Assembly (NCBI RefSeq): GCF_023955655.1
Contig: NZ_JAMXHT010000002.1
Coordinates: forward strand, 186,001 to 250,000
DNA: 64,000 bases
From: Ralstonia soli
GTDB lineage: Bacteria > Pseudomonadota > Gammaproteobacteria > Burkholderiales > Burkholderiaceae
Direction: 5' to 3'
A program made the position numbers and the translations under genes. Every line of letters begins with the position of its first letter. The stretch's first letter is position 1. The notes beneath the pieces are model-generated. The model was not told the DNA's origin. It saw only the letters and a list, made by a program, of their open reading frames with translations, and searched no databases. Positions 42,659-50,560 of this stretch are shown here, in pieces.

Positions 42659-42863
42659 GTGGTAGCCCTGCACCCAGGGGCCATCCGCGCATCACTGCCG
42701 GGCATCGGATAACGCTACGAGCAGGTCACAACTACGCGACGAAGCCGGCGAGCGACAGGTGCAGTGCGCGCACTGCAATTCAGGAAAACGGAGGTGGGCT
42801 GCAGGGCGCTGAAGAGGCAGCGTTCCCCCTCCCTAGTTTGAGCAAGCATGGAAAGAGGCACGC

Positions 42864-44336
42864 ATGAGTGAACGAGCAAATACAAACTGGGGCGATGAGC
42901 TGCGTTACGCCGGGGGTGTTAGGGATATTCAAGTCGCCGGTGCGACCACAACAGCAAAGGCTGCACCGCCCGTTGCGCGTGCGGGTAAGGAGGCGCAGAT
43001 CCGCACGGCGCTGGAGGCCTATCGCCCCTTTGGTGGGTGGCTCGACAAGCCGAAGGATCTGCAACCACGGCTTGAAGGCGACGTGAGCGCCGATGTCGTC
43101 ATCGTTGGCGCAGGCTTTGCGGGCTTGTCTACTGCACTGGAATTGACCGCCGCCGGTGCAAAGGTCGTCGTCCTAGAGCGCGAGTTTGCCGGCTTTGGCG
43201 CAAGCGGCCGCAACGCGGGCTATCTGGCTGGCGGGCAGGGGCTTGAGTATGAGCTGTTCCTCAAGCGTGTGGGGCGCGAGCAGGCGAAAAAGATCGTCAG
43301 CTTCTACGACGCGGGCGTGAGCTACGTTGAACGCAAGCTCGGCGAATACGGCATCGATTGCGATTACAACGCCTCCGGGATCATCCGCGCGGGGGTGCAT
43401 CCGTCCCAGGAAGAGAAGGTGCGCAAGAGCATGCGGATTGCCGCCGAGCTTGGTCACCAATCCCAGTTTCTGGATGGCCGCGAGATGCGCGCACGCGGCA
43501 TTCCGCCGGCGTTCCTGTTTGGCGCCTATTCGGCCAATGGCGGCACGCTGGACCCTGGAAAATACGTGCTGGGCCTGCGGCGCGCAGCGATCCGAGCTGG
43601 CGTGAAGCTCTACGAAAACACGCCACTGCTGTCTTACACCGAAGGCCCGATCGTGAAGGTGAACACCGAGCGCGGCAGCGTCAGTGCCCCGGTTCTGGTG
43701 TTCGCCACCAATGCCTATACGCCGCAGATTGGCCTGCTTGGCGACAAGGTGATGCCGTTCCGGGTCTCGGCAATCGAAACCGAACCCCTCTCCGCAGCGC
43801 AGTTGGCAGCGCTGGGCTGGGCGCGGCGCGAAGGGATCGTGACGGTGCACTGGACGATGGAGAGCCATCGGCTGACGGCCCGCAACTCGCTCGTGTTGAC
43901 GACCAAGCGGATCCACTATGTGTATGGATCGCATACACCCCATGTGCCGGACAACGATGCCTATCGCGAACTGGTTGTGGCGCTGCACGATCGCTTCCCC
44001 GCGTTGAAGGACTTGGCCATCCGGGCGTGCTGGAGTGGCTACGTCAGCATGGCTGGCGATGCGCTGCCCGTCGTCGGGGAGACCGGCGCGCAGAAGAACA
44101 TCCTCTATACCGCAGGGTGCTCGGGGCATGGCGTCGGTACGCAGTCGATGATGGGCCATCTGCTTGCCGAGCGGATTCGCGGCAGGGAGCATCCGCTGCT
44201 TTCGGCGTTGCACCACAAGACGCCTTCAACGCTGCCTGAACCGCTGCGATGGTGCGCGGTCAACGGGCTGATCGGCCTGACCAACACACTGGATGAGCAG
44301 CTGAACCGCAAGGTACGTCGTTCGGCCGCCGCTTAG
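42864..44336 (+). CDS. FAD-dependent oxidoreductase, DAO/PuuB type
   Basis: A 490-residue cytosolic flavoenzyme (no signal). After a 75-residue extension comes VSADVVIVGAGFAGLSTALE and GFGASGRNAGYLAGGQG, as in gamma-glutamylputrescine oxidase and sarcosine/glycine oxidase types. The C-terminal SGYVSMAGDALPVVGETG and YTAGCSGHGVGTQSMMGHLL are typical. It likely oxidises a secondary or N-substituted amine. It lies behind the small FDPYT protein gene and before the TetR gene, on the same strand. Confidence 0.85.
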   Translation: MSERANTNWGDELRYAGGVRDIQVAGATTTAKAAPPVARAGKEAQIRTALEAYRPFGGWLDKPKDLQPRLEGDVSADVVIVGAGFAGLSTALELTAAGAKVVVLEREFAGFGASGRNAGYLAGGQGLEYELFLKRVGREQAKKIVSFYDAGVSYVERKLGEYGIDCDYNASGIIRAGVHPSQEEKVRKSMRIAAELGHQSQFLDGREMRARGIPPAFLFGAYSANGGTLDPGKYVLGLRRAAIRAGVKLYENTPLLSYTEGPIVKVNTERGSVSAPVLVFATNAYTPQIGLLGDKVMPFRVSAIETEPLSAAQLAALGWARREGIVTVHWTMESHRLTARNSLVLTTKRIHYVYGSHTPHVPDNDAYRELVVALHDRFPALKDLAIRACWSGYVSMAGDALPVVGETGAQKNILYTAGCSGHGVGTQSMMGHLLAERIRGREHPLLSALHHKTPSTLPEPLRWCAVNGLIGLTNTLDEQLNRKVRRSAAA

Positions 44337-44484
44337 TCAATCGGCAACAGGTCGAATCTGACGACCACACGCAGTGGCTACAGACGTCTTGTGGTACGAG
44401 AGCCGGAGGGGGCTTCAGCGATATACTGTAGCTCCCTCGACCAACCGCTGATGTGATGACCTTGGTGAGGCGATATATCCAATC

Positions 44485-45180
44485 ATGACAGAGACGACAA
44501 TACTCCCTGCTGAGCAACGCCGCCCCCGAAAACGGCGCGCGTCTGCTGCCCCCGAAGGAGCAAGCCCAGAGACCTTGCGGGCTCAGGGCGTGCGTACGCG
44601 CAACGCAATCGTTCGCGTGGCAAGAAAGCTCCTGCTTGAGGGTGGGCCGCTGGAATTCTCGCTGCGCGCGGTGGCCCTTCGGGCCGGGATCAGTGTCAGC
44701 AATCTCCAGTACTACTTTCCGAGCCGGCCGGCAGTATTGCGCGCTGTGATGGAACCCGAGATGGGTATGTATCTGGACGCGCTCAAGCATGCGCTTGAGA
44801 GCAGCGAGTCGCCCCTCGAAGCGCATGAAGCGATCCTGAAGCGAGCGATCAGCGACGCGAGAAATACCAAGTACGTGGCGTTGTGGCGGCACTTTCTCTC
44901 GTTCGCGTCTACCGATCCGGAGTGCGCGAAACTGATCGATGGGTGGTACGACACGCTGACACAAGAGTTGGCAAGGTTGATCCGCACGATCAATCCAAAG
45001 TACGACGTGGCCGAGAGTCTGCACGTTGCCGCGCTACTGATCGCGATGGCCGACGGGTTGACGCTTCAGCTCGGCACAATGGGCCGCAAGCATAGCTATC
45101 TGGACGGGCTCGAGGAGCGATTCCTCTCCTTCGCCAATGCCGTCGTGCTGGGAAAGGTGCCGGGTCCGAGCAAGCGTTAA
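44485..45180 (+). CDS. TetR/AcrR-family regulator
   Basis: A 231-residue regulator with an N-terminal arginine-rich tail. The TetR HTH reads RTRNAIVRVARKLLLEGGPL then LRAVALRAGISVSNLQYYFP (about 38-80). The C-terminal ligand domain has a BetI-like profile (LWRHFLSFASTDPECAKLID). It lies between the DAO gene and element copy F. It is a candidate regulator for the amine units, as TetR dimers recognise palindromes such as that in the six-copy element, but this is inference. Confidence 0.88.
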   Translation: MTETTILPAEQRRPRKRRASAAPEGASPETLRAQGVRTRNAIVRVARKLLLEGGPLEFSLRAVALRAGISVSNLQYYFPSRPAVLRAVMEPEMGMYLDALKHALESSESPLEAHEAILKRAISDARNTKYVALWRHFLSFASTDPECAKLIDGWYDTLTQELARLIRTINPKYDVAESLHVAALLIAMADGLTLQLGTMGRKHSYLDGLEERFLSFANAVVLGKVPGPSKR

Positions 45181-45211
45181 TCGTCAGACCGCCGCTACGG
45201 CAACCAACAAA

Positions 45212-45283
45212 GACAGGGGAATACCCTGTCTTTTTTTTCTCCCTGTATTTGGTACATTGTCCTATGTTTGGTAACGCGTTCTA
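45212..45283 (+). promoter_or_regulatory. Regulon element copy F (promoter of second amine oxidase unit)
   Basis: The strongest palindrome: GACAGGG (45212-45218), GAATA, CCCTGTC (45224-45230), then T8. The -35-like box is TTGGTA (45249-45254), CCTATGTTTGG lies in the spacer and GTTCTA is at 45278-45283. Box to GTTCTA is 29 bp; centre to box is 27.5 bp. The first start codon lies 152 bases downstream. Confidence 0.75.
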
Positions 45284-45435
45284 TTTAAGGCGCCCTGGGG
45301 TACACGCGCTGCCTGTTGGCAGGCCTGGAAGAAGGGAGGGGCGGCGAGACGCGCTTGCCGGTTCGCAAGCCATACGCAATGCGGCCGCGGCGCAAGACGC
45401 ATACAGGATCTCGTTCTAGCAGTCACTGAAACAAC

Positions 45436-46920
45436 ATGGCAGAGAAAACTCCCCCAAAGACGTCAGCCAACCTGCAGCGCAGGCAATGGCTCAAATACGC
45501 CGGTGTCACGGCTGCCGCGGGCAGTCTGGCGCTTGGCGCCCGGCAGGCAGACGCCGGTGACGCCCCGACCGCGCAGAAGGCAGATGGCGTCCTTGACGTC
45601 GTCATCATCGGCGCCGGGCTGGCAGGCCTGACTGCCGCGCGTGACCTGCAATCGGCGGGTTGCCAATCCTTTGTGGTGCTGGAGGCGCGAGACCGTGTCG
45701 GCGGGCGCACGCTCAACTACAACATCGAAGGCGGCTATGTCTCGGAAGTCGGCGGACAGTGGATCGGCCCCGGTCAGACAGCGGTGGCGGATCTGGCCCG
45801 TGAACTGGAGGTCGGCACGTTCCCGACCTACTACGATGGCAAGACCGTCATCCTGGGTGGCGACGGTCGGGTGGAAATCGATCTGAAGGGAACGTTCGGC
45901 TCAGACGAGGCCGTTGGCGCGCGCCTGAGCAAGCTCTCCCGCGACGTGCCCTCGGGCGCGCCGTGGAAGTCTCCGCATGTCGCAGAGCTGGACAAGCTCT
46001 CGGTGGGGGACTGGCTGGCCAAGCAGAACATCAAGCCTGAAGACCAGATGGGGTGGAACAGCAGCGTCACGCTCTCTGGTGGCGCGACGCCGGCCAAGAT
46101 GGGGCTGCTGCATTTTCTGTCCATGATCAATTCGGCTGACCGCGATTATTTCCAGCTCGACTCGATCAAGCACAGCGCCCAGGAGACCCGGTTTGTTGGC
46201 GGCTCACAGATTCTGAGCATCAAGATGGCCAAGCAACTGGGTGACAAGGTGCGCCTGTCGACACCGGTGCGCAAAATTTCGGGTTGGGACCGCGATGTCG
46301 TTACGCTGCATACCGACCGTGGCGAGGTGCGCGCCCGCAAAGTCATCATGGCCATCCACCCGGCCCTGTGTCAGCAGGTGGAGTTCAACCCGCCGCTGCC
46401 TGAGAAGCGCGCCGCTTTGCAGCGCGCGTGGCCCGCGCATTCGCCGGCGCGTAAGACGGCCATGGTGTACCGCCGTCCCTACTGGCGTGAGAGGGGCTTG
46501 AACGGACACGTCCTGCAGGTGGGCGGGCCGGTGATCTGGGCCTTCGACAACTCGCCCCCGGGCGGAGAAATCGGTGTCATCAACGCTTTTGTCATGAATG
46601 CGAGGTTGCCATCGGAGCCCGAGGCGGCCAAGACCATCCTGACCGAGCTCTACGCCCGGGCGTGGGGCCGTGAAGCGCTGTCGCCGGTCGCCTATCACGA
46701 TCACGATTGGAGCCGGGACGATCCGTGGACCATCACATGCGTCTCTGCCATTCCGCCGGGCTTCTGGAGCACCCATGGGGAGGCGCTGCGCCCGCCATGC
46801 GGCAACCTGATCTGGTCCGGGACGGAGACCGCGGAAATCTGGGCGGGCTATATGGACGGTGCGGTGCGCTCTGGTCATCAGGCGTCCCTTCAAGTACTGA
46901 ACGCGCTGCGTCGCGCATAA
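45436..46920 (+). CDS. Tat-exported flavin amine oxidase/dehydrogenase 2
   Basis: A 494-residue homologue of the enzyme at 39.7 kb along its full length. The twin-arginine motif is QRRQWLKYAGVTAAAGSLAL (residues 14-33). FAD motifs are VVIIGAGLAGLTAARDLQSA and LEARDRVGGRTLNYN; the C-terminus is LIWSGTETAEIWAGYMDGAV. No covalent FAD Cys is seen. It is 9 bp before a dihaem cytochrome c gene, repeating the first pair's layout. Two pairs behind the same element suggest different amine substrates or successive steps. Confidence 0.88.
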   Translation: MAEKTPPKTSANLQRRQWLKYAGVTAAAGSLALGARQADAGDAPTAQKADGVLDVVIIGAGLAGLTAARDLQSAGCQSFVVLEARDRVGGRTLNYNIEGGYVSEVGGQWIGPGQTAVADLARELEVGTFPTYYDGKTVILGGDGRVEIDLKGTFGSDEAVGARLSKLSRDVPSGAPWKSPHVAELDKLSVGDWLAKQNIKPEDQMGWNSSVTLSGGATPAKMGLLHFLSMINSADRDYFQLDSIKHSAQETRFVGGSQILSIKMAKQLGDKVRLSTPVRKISGWDRDVVTLHTDRGEVRARKVIMAIHPALCQQVEFNPPLPEKRAALQRAWPAHSPARKTAMVYRRPYWRERGLNGHVLQVGGPVIWAFDNSPPGGEIGVINAFVMNARLPSEPEAAKTILTELYARAWGREALSPVAYHDHDWSRDDPWTITCVSAIPPGFWSTHGEALRPPCGNLIWSGTETAEIWAGYMDGAVRSGHQASLQVLNALRRA

Positions 46921-46929
46921 GGGGCGGAC

Positions 46930-47586
46930 ATGAAGAAACTTATCCTGGCCGGCGTCGCTGCCGTGGTTGCGGTGCTGCTAGTGGTCTTTGGTCCGGACCT
47001 TCTCGCTCTCTATCGGCTTGACCGCTATATCGATGCTTCGGCCGCGGCCTATCAGGCCGATGGTGGCCCCTGGCCACACGTCACCGATGTTTGCTTCGGC
47101 TGTCATGGTGACAAGGGCAACTCGCTGCATCAGGGCTATCCCAGCCTGGCAGGGCAGCCTGCGGCGTACCTGCAAACGCAGTTGCACAACTTTGCGAGTG
47201 GGGCACGCAGCAATCCGAACATGGGCCCGTTGGCCATGACCATGGGCGACGCGCAGATCAAGGACCTGGCGGGTTACTTTTCCAGGGCAACGCCCGTGGC
47301 AAACCACTACTTCAAGCCGGATCCGCAACTACGCGTGAAAGGGCTGCAGTTGGTGGAGGCGGGCAACTGCGCCGCATGCCACGGCGCTCAGCTGATGGGG
47401 CATGACCAGTTCCCCCGGCTCGCAGGCCAAGGCTACGACTACATCCTGGCCCAGTTCGATGCATTCGCCGCCGGCACGCGAAGCGAACCCACCGGAATGA
47501 TGAAGCGCATTGCTGAAAGCGCTTCTCCGGAAGACCGCAAGGCGATGGCCAACTACCTTGCCAGTCTTGAACCGAAACAACATTGA
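46930..47586 (+). CDS. Dihaem cytochrome c, partner of amine oxidase 2
   Basis: A 218-residue cytochrome with an N-terminal membrane segment (LILAGVAAVVAVLLVVFGPD) and haem motifs CFGCH (55-59) and CAACH (147-151). Candidate Met ligands are in SNPNMGPLA and EPTGMMKRI. It resembles the dihaem cytochrome at 41.2 kb in length and motif order, and probably accepts electrons from the adjacent amine oxidase in the periplasm. Confidence 0.9.
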   Translation: MKKLILAGVAAVVAVLLVVFGPDLLALYRLDRYIDASAAAYQADGGPWPHVTDVCFGCHGDKGNSLHQGYPSLAGQPAAYLQTQLHNFASGARSNPNMGPLAMTMGDAQIKDLAGYFSRATPVANHYFKPDPQLRVKGLQLVEAGNCAACHGAQLMGHDQFPRLAGQGYDYILAQFDAFAAGTRSEPTGMMKRIAESASPEDRKAMANYLASLEPKQH

Positions 47587-47626
47587 CGCATCAAGCGCAA
47601 TCGATCATTGATATTGGAGTGGAATC

Positions 47627-48322
47627 ATGGATCACAGGTCTCTTGTCCTTGTGCTCTCCGCCGTCTTGCTGGCGCTGAGTTCGTTTGTCTTCGGCTGGAA
47701 GTTCGTCAAGAAGCGCAACTACCTTCTCGGGATCGAGATGTGGGTTGTTGGCGTGTCGTCCTCGAACGCCGTCGTGTTCTTTGCGACCGAGTCGCCGGTC
47801 TCCTACGCGATTTCCCATTTCTTTGACGCCTTCTCGCGCGGCTTGGGCATGCCGGTCATCGCGGTCTTGGGCATGATGACCATCACGCATGGCTTCAAGC
47901 CATCAACCCGGTTTGACGTGGCGGCGTTTGTGGTTTCGTTTGCGGTCACATTCTTTGTGCTTGAGGCACATTTCTTCGAAGGGATCCTGCCTTACTTCTT
48001 TTTGGCGATGTCGGTGCTGTTGTCGCTTTATCTCGCCTATGTCATCAAGCGGTTGCTCGGCATTGGCGCAGTTCTCCAGGCGATAGCCGTGTTGTTGGCC
48101 CTGGCGAGCTGCCAGGCGATCGCGGCGATCTACGACTTTTACAAGATCCCCGGAGAAGAAACGAACGTCGTGTTCAACTTCTACACGCTGGCGCTGTGCA
48201 CGTGGGCTTACTTGATGCCGTCACTCCATTACGCCTACTCGGCGCTGGAGCGCGCGCAGAAGCGTGACGTGCAGGTTCATTCCGACCACGCGCTTCACGG
48301 TTTGGGGCGCACTTCGCGCTGA
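47627..48322 (+). CDS. Uncharacterised seven-helix membrane protein
   Basis: A 231-residue protein with about seven hydrophobic helices, starting SLVLVLSAVLLALSSFVFGW and including FVVSFAVTFFVLEAHFFEG, FFLAMSVLLSLYLAYVIKRL and AVLLALASCQAIAAIYDFYK. The tail HSDHALHGLGRTSR is hydrophilic. No family is recognised. It follows the second dihaem cytochrome by 40 bp in the same unit, so it could be a quinone- or cytochrome-interacting membrane component, a permease or a sensor. Only topology is supported. Confidence 0.7.
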   Translation: MDHRSLVLVLSAVLLALSSFVFGWKFVKKRNYLLGIEMWVVGVSSSNAVVFFATESPVSYAISHFFDAFSRGLGMPVIAVLGMMTITHGFKPSTRFDVAAFVVSFAVTFFVLEAHFFEGILPYFFLAMSVLLSLYLAYVIKRLLGIGAVLQAIAVLLALASCQAIAAIYDFYKIPGEETNVVFNFYTLALCTWAYLMPSLHYAYSALERAQKRDVQVHSDHALHGLGRTSR

Positions 48323-48622
48323 TCGCGAAGCTTGTCGGCCTGGGCTTCTGCCCAGTTCCGGCGGATCAGGTGCTCAGGCAAACGCCAGCAAGTACGCACC
48401 GCGGCCACCGTACCAGCCGGCAGGCGTCTGCCCTGACTCGCTCTCGCCGGCATTTGCCGAACGATCCATATGCAGTGTCGGCAAAAACGCAATTCGCTGC
48501 CGTAGGATAGGCGCCGAACGATACCATCGTCGGCGCCGCTGCTTCTAAGCTTGACGCCATGGACGGTGGCTTGCCACCGCGTCTGTATTCTTCTTGGCGT
48601 TCAATCACACAGGAGCGTTCTC
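48323..48622. other. 300-bp intergenic segment after the central region
   Basis: This gap separates the last gene of the amine unit from the HAD hydrolase. A minus-strand frame from about 48492 to 48295 (C-terminal part LPEHLIRRNWAEAQADKLRD) has plausible codon use but no recognised family and no clear start signal; it may be the remnant of a gene. No element copy or strong terminator is visible. Confidence 0.4.
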
Positions 48623-49330
48623 ATGGCCCTTCGGGATTTCAAAGTGCTGACCTTCGACGTCGTCGGGACGTTGATCGACTTCGAGGGCGGCATGCTCGCC
48701 TATCTGCACAAGGTGCTCGAGGCGGCGCCTGGCACGGTGGTCACGGACGACGCCTTTCTCGCGGCCTATCGGGCAGCACGCAAGCGCGGCCAGACCGAGT
48801 GGTACCCCGATGATCTCGTGCCGTGCTGGCACATCGTCGCGCAAGAACTCGGGTTGCCCGACAGCGATGCGCTGGCGCGCGGTTTTCGGGATTCCGTGGC
48901 CGAATGGCCGGCGTTTCCCGATTCGGTCGAGGCGCTGCAGCGCCTGCGCAAGCACTTCAAGCTTGTCACCATGACGAACGCGCAGTCCTGGGCGCTCGAG
49001 CACTTTCAGCGCACGCTGGGCTCGCCGTTCGACATGCTGCTCAGCTGCGACGATGCCCTCTGCGAGAAACCCGATGCACGCTATTTCGCCTACGCGCGCG
49101 GCCGTTACGAAGGCGCCTGGGGCTTCAAGCAGGCCGACAACCTGCACGTGGCGCAGAGCCAGTATCACGATATCGGGGTGTCCAAGCGCCTGGGCATCGC
49201 CACCTGCTGGATCGAGCGCCGCCATGGCCTGAAGGGCTCGGGCGGCACGATTGAATCGGAGCACGCCGTGCCCGACTACCACTTCCATACGCTGGCGCAA
49301 CTGGCCGATGCGGTGGAGGCCGGCCAATGA
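48623..49330 (+). CDS. HAD-family hydrolase, haloacid-dehalogenase type II-like
   Basis: A 235-residue HAD protein. Motif I is VLTFDVVGTLIDFEG, with the nucleophile Asp but Val where phosphatases have the second Asp, as in L-2-haloacid dehalogenase-like members (FDxxGT). Motif II is LVTMTNAQSW, the Lys is in DDALCEKPDARYF, and the last acidic motif is ADNLHVAQSQYHDIGVSKRL, where the usual acidic residues are weak. Substrate is unknown. Start 48623 has AGGAG upstream. The stop overlaps the M20 amidohydrolase start by four bases. Confidence 0.82.
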   Translation: MALRDFKVLTFDVVGTLIDFEGGMLAYLHKVLEAAPGTVVTDDAFLAAYRAARKRGQTEWYPDDLVPCWHIVAQELGLPDSDALARGFRDSVAEWPAFPDSVEALQRLRKHFKLVTMTNAQSWALEHFQRTLGSPFDMLLSCDDALCEKPDARYFAYARGRYEGAWGFKQADNLHVAQSQYHDIGVSKRLGIATCWIERRHGLKGSGGTIESEHAVPDYHFHTLAQLADAVEAGQ

Positions 49331-50520
49331 AGCCGGGCGCGATTGCCGAGCCGGTGGCGGATCTGCTGCCGGAACTGGTGGCACTGCGGCACGACCTGCA
49401 TGCCAATCCCGAGCTTGCCTACCAAGAACACCGTACCGCCGGCATCGTGGCGCAGTCGCTGCGTGTGCTGGGTCTGGCGGTGGAAGAGGGCATTGGCGGC
49501 ACGGGTGTCGTGGGCACGTTGCGTGGTGGGCAGGGCGCGCGCAGCGTTGCGCTGCGTGCTGACATGGACGCACTGCCCATGGTGGAACTGGGCCGGTCAT
49601 CGTATGCCAGTCGCGTGCAGGGCAAGCACCATGGGTGCGGGCATGACGGTCACACCAGCATGCTGATCGGCGCCGCGCGCCAGCTTGCGCGCACGGGCGT
49701 CGATGGCACGGTGCACTTCATTTTCCAGCCCGCCGAAGAGGGCCAGGCCGGCGCGCGCCGCATGATCGAAGACGGCCTGTTCGAGCGCTTCCCCTGCGAC
49801 AGCGTCTATGCGTTGCACAACTGGCCGGACCTGCCACTGGGCCACGCGCAAACGCGGCCCGGCCCCATCATGGCTGCCGCAGACCGCTTCGACATCACGG
49901 TGCGTGGACGAGGCGGCCATGCCGCGCAGCCGCACCACACGCCCGACGCCATCCTGGCTGCCAGCCAGCTCGTCACGCAACTGCATACCATCGTGTCGCG
50001 CCGGATTGATCCGAACGAATCGGCGGTGCTGTCCGTCACGCGCATCGAGGGCGGACACAGCCACAACGTGTTGCCGGCCGAAGTGCGCATTACCGGCACG
50101 GTACGCAGCTTTGATGCCGCGTCGCAAGACCGCATCGAGGCGGCGTTGCGTGACACGGCCAACGGCATTGCGTTGGCCAGCGGCACGCAGGTGGAAGTGG
50201 ACTACCGCCGCTACTACCCGGCCACCATCAACACGCCGGCAGAAGCGGCGCTTGCGTTGGATGCGGCACAGGCGATCGGCCTGCAGGCGCAGATGGCGCC
50301 ACGCGCGGCGTTCACGTCAGAAGACTTCGCCTTCATGCTGCAGCAGAAGCCGGGTGCGTACTTGTGGCTCGGCCAGGGACGGGCGGAGCCCGGCTCCGAT
50401 GGCGAATACCCGCTGCACCACCCGTGTTACGACTTCAACGACGATGCGCTGCCGCTCGGCGTGCGCTGGTTTTGCGAAGTCGCCCGCCGCGCGCTGGCCG
50501 CCGTTTCACCTCAGTCTTGA
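49327..50520 (+). CDS. M20 amidohydrolase (hippurate hydrolase-like)
   Basis: A 397-residue metallo-amidohydrolase that cleaves N-acyl amino acids or similar amides. Metal-binding motifs are KHHGCGHDGHTSMLIGAARQ, IFQPAEEGQAGARRMIEDGL and YALHNWPDLPLG; the dimerisation domain contains GRGGHAAQPHHTPDAI, and the last ligand is in AFTSEDFAFMLQQKPG. It is translationally coupled to the HAD hydrolase (ATGA overlap). The family covers hippurate, N-acetyl-amino-acid and IAA-amino-acid hydrolases, so the substrate is unclear. Confidence 0.9.
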   Translation: MKPGAIAEPVADLLPELVALRHDLHANPELAYQEHRTAGIVAQSLRVLGLAVEEGIGGTGVVGTLRGGQGARSVALRADMDALPMVELGRSSYASRVQGKHHGCGHDGHTSMLIGAARQLARTGVDGTVHFIFQPAEEGQAGARRMIEDGLFERFPCDSVYALHNWPDLPLGHAQTRPGPIMAAADRFDITVRGRGGHAAQPHHTPDAILAASQLVTQLHTIVSRRIDPNESAVLSVTRIEGGHSHNVLPAEVRITGTVRSFDAASQDRIEAALRDTANGIALASGTQVEVDYRRYYPATINTPAEAALALDAAQAIGLQAQMAPRAAFTSEDFAFMLQQKPGAYLWLGQGRAEPGSDGEYPLHHPCYDFNDDALPLGVRWFCEVARRALAAVSPQS

Positions 50521-50560
50521 ACGGCGGCCACGCGCATCCCCATCCTCGTATTGCTGTGCT

